This document shows positions 61,204-64,000 of a DNA stretch of 64,000 nucleotides, piece after piece. The stretch lies in contig JAUCBJ010000644.1 in NCBI GenBank assembly GCA_032718475.1, positions 62,001 to 126,000 on the forward strand, given 5' to 3'. The position numbers and the translations under genes are program-made. Position 1 is the stretch's first letter. Every line of letters begins with the position of its first letter. A model generated the notes under the pieces. It saw only the letters and a program-made list of their open reading frames with translations, made no database searches and had not been told where the DNA came from. The stretch comes from Nemertoderma westbladi. Its lineage: Eukaryota; Xenacoelomorpha; Nemertodermatida; Nemertodermatidae.

Positions 61204-61512
61204 TTGGTTCCCCCAAGCTTGACACTAGAACAAAATCGCCTCCGCTTTGCAGGACATTGCTTTCGCCGTGAGGACCAGCCATTGCATAATCTTGTACTTT
61301 GGCAGCCCCATGGAGTGTATAAGCATGGTGGACAGCCCATGACTTTCTTGAGACGCATCTTAGAGGACACTGGCCTTAAAGATGCGGATGATCTAGCAAA
61401 TGTCATGGGTGATAGGGAGTTGTGGCGGTGCAATTTTGTTGACAAGCCGGCACAGCATTCTTAAAAATGCAGCTGCAATGCAGCATGCCGATCCTAGTAG
61501 TAGTAGTAGTAG
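61204..61512 (+). mobile_element. LINE copy D, short 3' fragment with (TAG)6 tail in the 33-bp array
   Basis: It begins ttggttcccccaagcttgac and ends gcatgccgatcc followed by (TAG)6. It matches the 3' end of LINE copies A-C in the opposite orientation to them. It encodes the last roughly 80 residues of the LINE protein (SLTLEQNRLRFAGHCF ... NFVDKPAQHS, stop at 61464). The array resumes as aatcccccgtcc. No clear target duplication was found, which may reflect the repetitive target. Confidence 0.9.
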
Positions 61513-64000
61513 AAATCCCCCGTCCACCCACTCCATCTACCTCTGACATTCCCCGTCCACCAACTCCATCTACCTCCAACTCCTCCTGTCCACCCACTCC
61601 ATCTACCTCTGACATCCCCCGTCCACCAACTCCATCTACCTCCAACTCCTCCTGTCCACCCACTCCATATACATCTGACATCCCCCGTCCACCAACTCTA
61701 TCTACCTCTGACATCCTCCTGTCCACCAACTCTATCTCCTCTGACATTCCCCGTCCACCAACTCCATCTACCTCCAACTCCTCCTGTCCACCCACTCCAT
61801 CTACCTCTGACATCCCCCGTCCACCAACTCCATCTACCTCCAAGTCCTCCTGTCCACCCACTCCATATACATCTGACATCCCCCGTCCACCCACTCCATC
61901 TACCTCCAACTCCTCCTGTCCACCCACTCCATATACATCTGACATCCCCCGTCCACCAACTCCATCTACCTCCAACTCCTCCTGCCCACCCACTCCATAT
62001 ACATCTGACATCCCCCGTCCACGCACTCCATCTACCTCTGACATCCCCCGTCCACCAACTCCATCTACCTCCAACTCCTCCTGCCCACCCATTCCATCTA
62101 CCTCCAACATCCCCCGTCCACGCACTCCATCTACCTCCAACTCCTCCTGTCCACCCACTCCATATACATCTGACATCCCCCGTCCACCAACTCCATCTAC
62201 CTCCAACTCCTCCTGCCCACCCACTCCATATACATCTGACATCCCCCGTCCACGCACTCCATCTACCTCTGACATCCCCCGTCCACCAACTCCATCTACC
62301 TTCAACTCCTCCTGCCCACCCATTCCATCTACCTCCAACATCCCCCGTCCACGCACTCCATCTACCTCTGACATCCCCCGTCCACCAACTCCATCTACCT
62401 CAAAGTCCTCCTGTCCACCCAATCCATCTACCTCTGACATCCCCCGTCCACCCACTCCATCTACCTCCAACTCCTCCTGTCCACCCACTCCATATACATC
62501 TGACATCCCCCGTCCACCAACTCCATCTACCTCCAACTCCTCCTGCCCACCCACTCCATATACATCTGACATCCCCCGTCCACGCACTCCATCTACCTCT
62601 GACATCCCCCGTCCACCAACTCCATCTACCTCCAACTCCTCCTGCCCACCCATTCCATCTACCTCCAACATCCCCCGTCCACGCACTCCATCTACCTCCA
62701 ACTCCTCCTGTCCACCCACTCCATATACATCTGACATCCCCCGTCCACCAACTCCATCTACCTCCAACTCCTCCTGCCCACCCACTCCATATACATCTGA
62801 CATCCCCCGTCCACGCACTCCATCTACCTCTGACATCCCCCGTCCACCAACTCCATCTACCTCAAAGTCCTCCTGTCCACCCAATCCATCTACCTCTGAC
62901 ATCCCCCGTCCACCCACTCCATCTACCTCCAACTCCTCCTGTCCACCCACTCCATATACATCTGACATCCCCCGTCCACCAACTCCATCTACCTCCAACT
63001 CCTCCTGCCCACCCACTCCATATACATCTGACATCCCCCGTCCACGCACTCCATCTACCTCTGACATCCCCCGTCCACCAACTCCATCTACCTCAAACTC
63101 CTCCTGCCCACCCATTCCATCTACCTCCAACTCCTCCTGCCCACCCATTCCATCTACCTCCTACATCCCTTGTCCACCAACTCCATCTACCTCCAATATC
63201 CCTTGTCCACCCAATCCATCTACCTCTGACATCCCCTCTCACCAATTCCATCTACCTCTGACATCCCCCGTCCACCAACTCCATCTACCTCAAACTCCTC
63301 CTGCCCACCCATTCCATCTACCTCCAACTCCTCCTGCCCACCCATTCCATCTACCTCCTACATCCCTTGTCCACCAACTCCATCTACCTCCAATATCCCT
63401 TGTCCACCCAATCCATCTACCTCTGACATCCCCTCTCACCCATTCCATCTACCTCCAACATCCCCCGTCCACGCACTCCATCTACCTCCAACTCCTCCTG
63501 TCCACCCACTCCATATACATCTGACATCCCCCGTCCACCAACTCCATCTACCTCCAACTCCTCCTGCCCACCCACTCCATATACATCTGACATCCCCCGT
63601 CCACGCACTCCATCTACCTCTGACATCCCCCGTCCACCAACTCCATCTACCTCAAAGTCCTCCTGTCCACCCAATCCATCTACCTCTGACATCCCCCGTC
63701 CACCCACTCCATCTACCTCCAACTCCTCCTGTCCACCCACTCCATATACATCTGACATCCCCCGTCCACCAACTCCATCTACCTCCAACTCCTCCTGCCC
63801 ACCCACTCCATATACATCTGACATCCCCCGTCCACGCACTCCATCTACCTCTGACATCCCCCGTCCACCAACTCCATCTACCTCAAACTCCTCCTGCCCA
63901 CCCATTCCATCTACCTCCAACTCCTCCTGCCCACCCATTCCATCTACCTCCTACATCCCTTGTCCACCAACTCCATCTACCTCCAACATCCTTTGTCTAT
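61513..64000. repeat. 33-bp minisatellite array, right part, continuing past the window
   Basis: Same units and orientation as the left part. Blocks resemble 56000-59000, including the gcccacccattccatctacctcc variants and the tcctacatcccttgtcc block at about 63140, 63350 and 63945. The array reaches base 64000 without a boundary. Confidence 0.95.

Noticed and set aside
61195-61520. Target-site duplication for LINE copy D
   Set aside because: No matching bases of convincing length flank the fragment, and the repetitive array makes short matches meaningless.

Overview
The window is nuclear DNA of an animal, most likely an invertebrate; the sequence alone does not name the species. It has no operons, no Shine-Dalgarno signals and no dense gene layout. 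It holds BEL/Pao-type LTR retrotransposons, an endonuclease/reverse-transcriptase LINE family, cut-and-paste transposon derivatives and two very large minisatellite arrays. Only two short stretches look like exons of non-retrotransposon genes.

Layout: 1-8372 is the 3' part of a BEL/Pao-like element on the plus strand (Gag-protease ORF, 3 kb tail, 3' LTR 7182-8372). 8373-15415 is a graveyard of nested elements: a foldback made of LINE tails (9339-10625) split by LINE copy A, two short-period minisatellites (11610-11780, 11940-12395), and a hairpin MITE (13001-14967) split by LINE copy B. 15416-46590 is one array of a 44-bp unit with a palindromic core. Two later insertions cut it: a complete LTR element on the minus strand (22248-34965, 1239-bp LTRs, 5-bp target duplication CCCCA) and LINE copy C (38460-41417, 13-bp target duplication). 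46591-48086 is single-copy-like DNA with a candidate first exon of a type II membrane protein (47065-47340, plus) and a Cys-motif exon (47843-48086, minus). 48087-64000 and beyond is an array of a 33-bp unit (11 codons, open in several frames on both strands), carrying LINE fragment D (61204-61512).

How it fits together: both LTR copies encode Gag and an aspartic protease but share the same loss of reverse transcriptase and RNase H, and lack the integrase core. They are therefore probably a non-autonomous lineage moved by enzymes supplied from elsewhere. The minus-strand copy has near-identical LTRs and an intact 1372-codon ORF, so it moved recently. It was itself hit by an 872-bp hAT-type MITE (8-bp target duplication GGGGAAAC), and the other LTR copy keeps the empty site. 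Target duplications give a relative order: 44-bp array, then LTR element and LINE C into the array, and hAT MITE into that LTR lineage.

Many very long open frames in 48-64 kb follow from a 33-bp period free of stop codons and should not be read as genes without transcript evidence.
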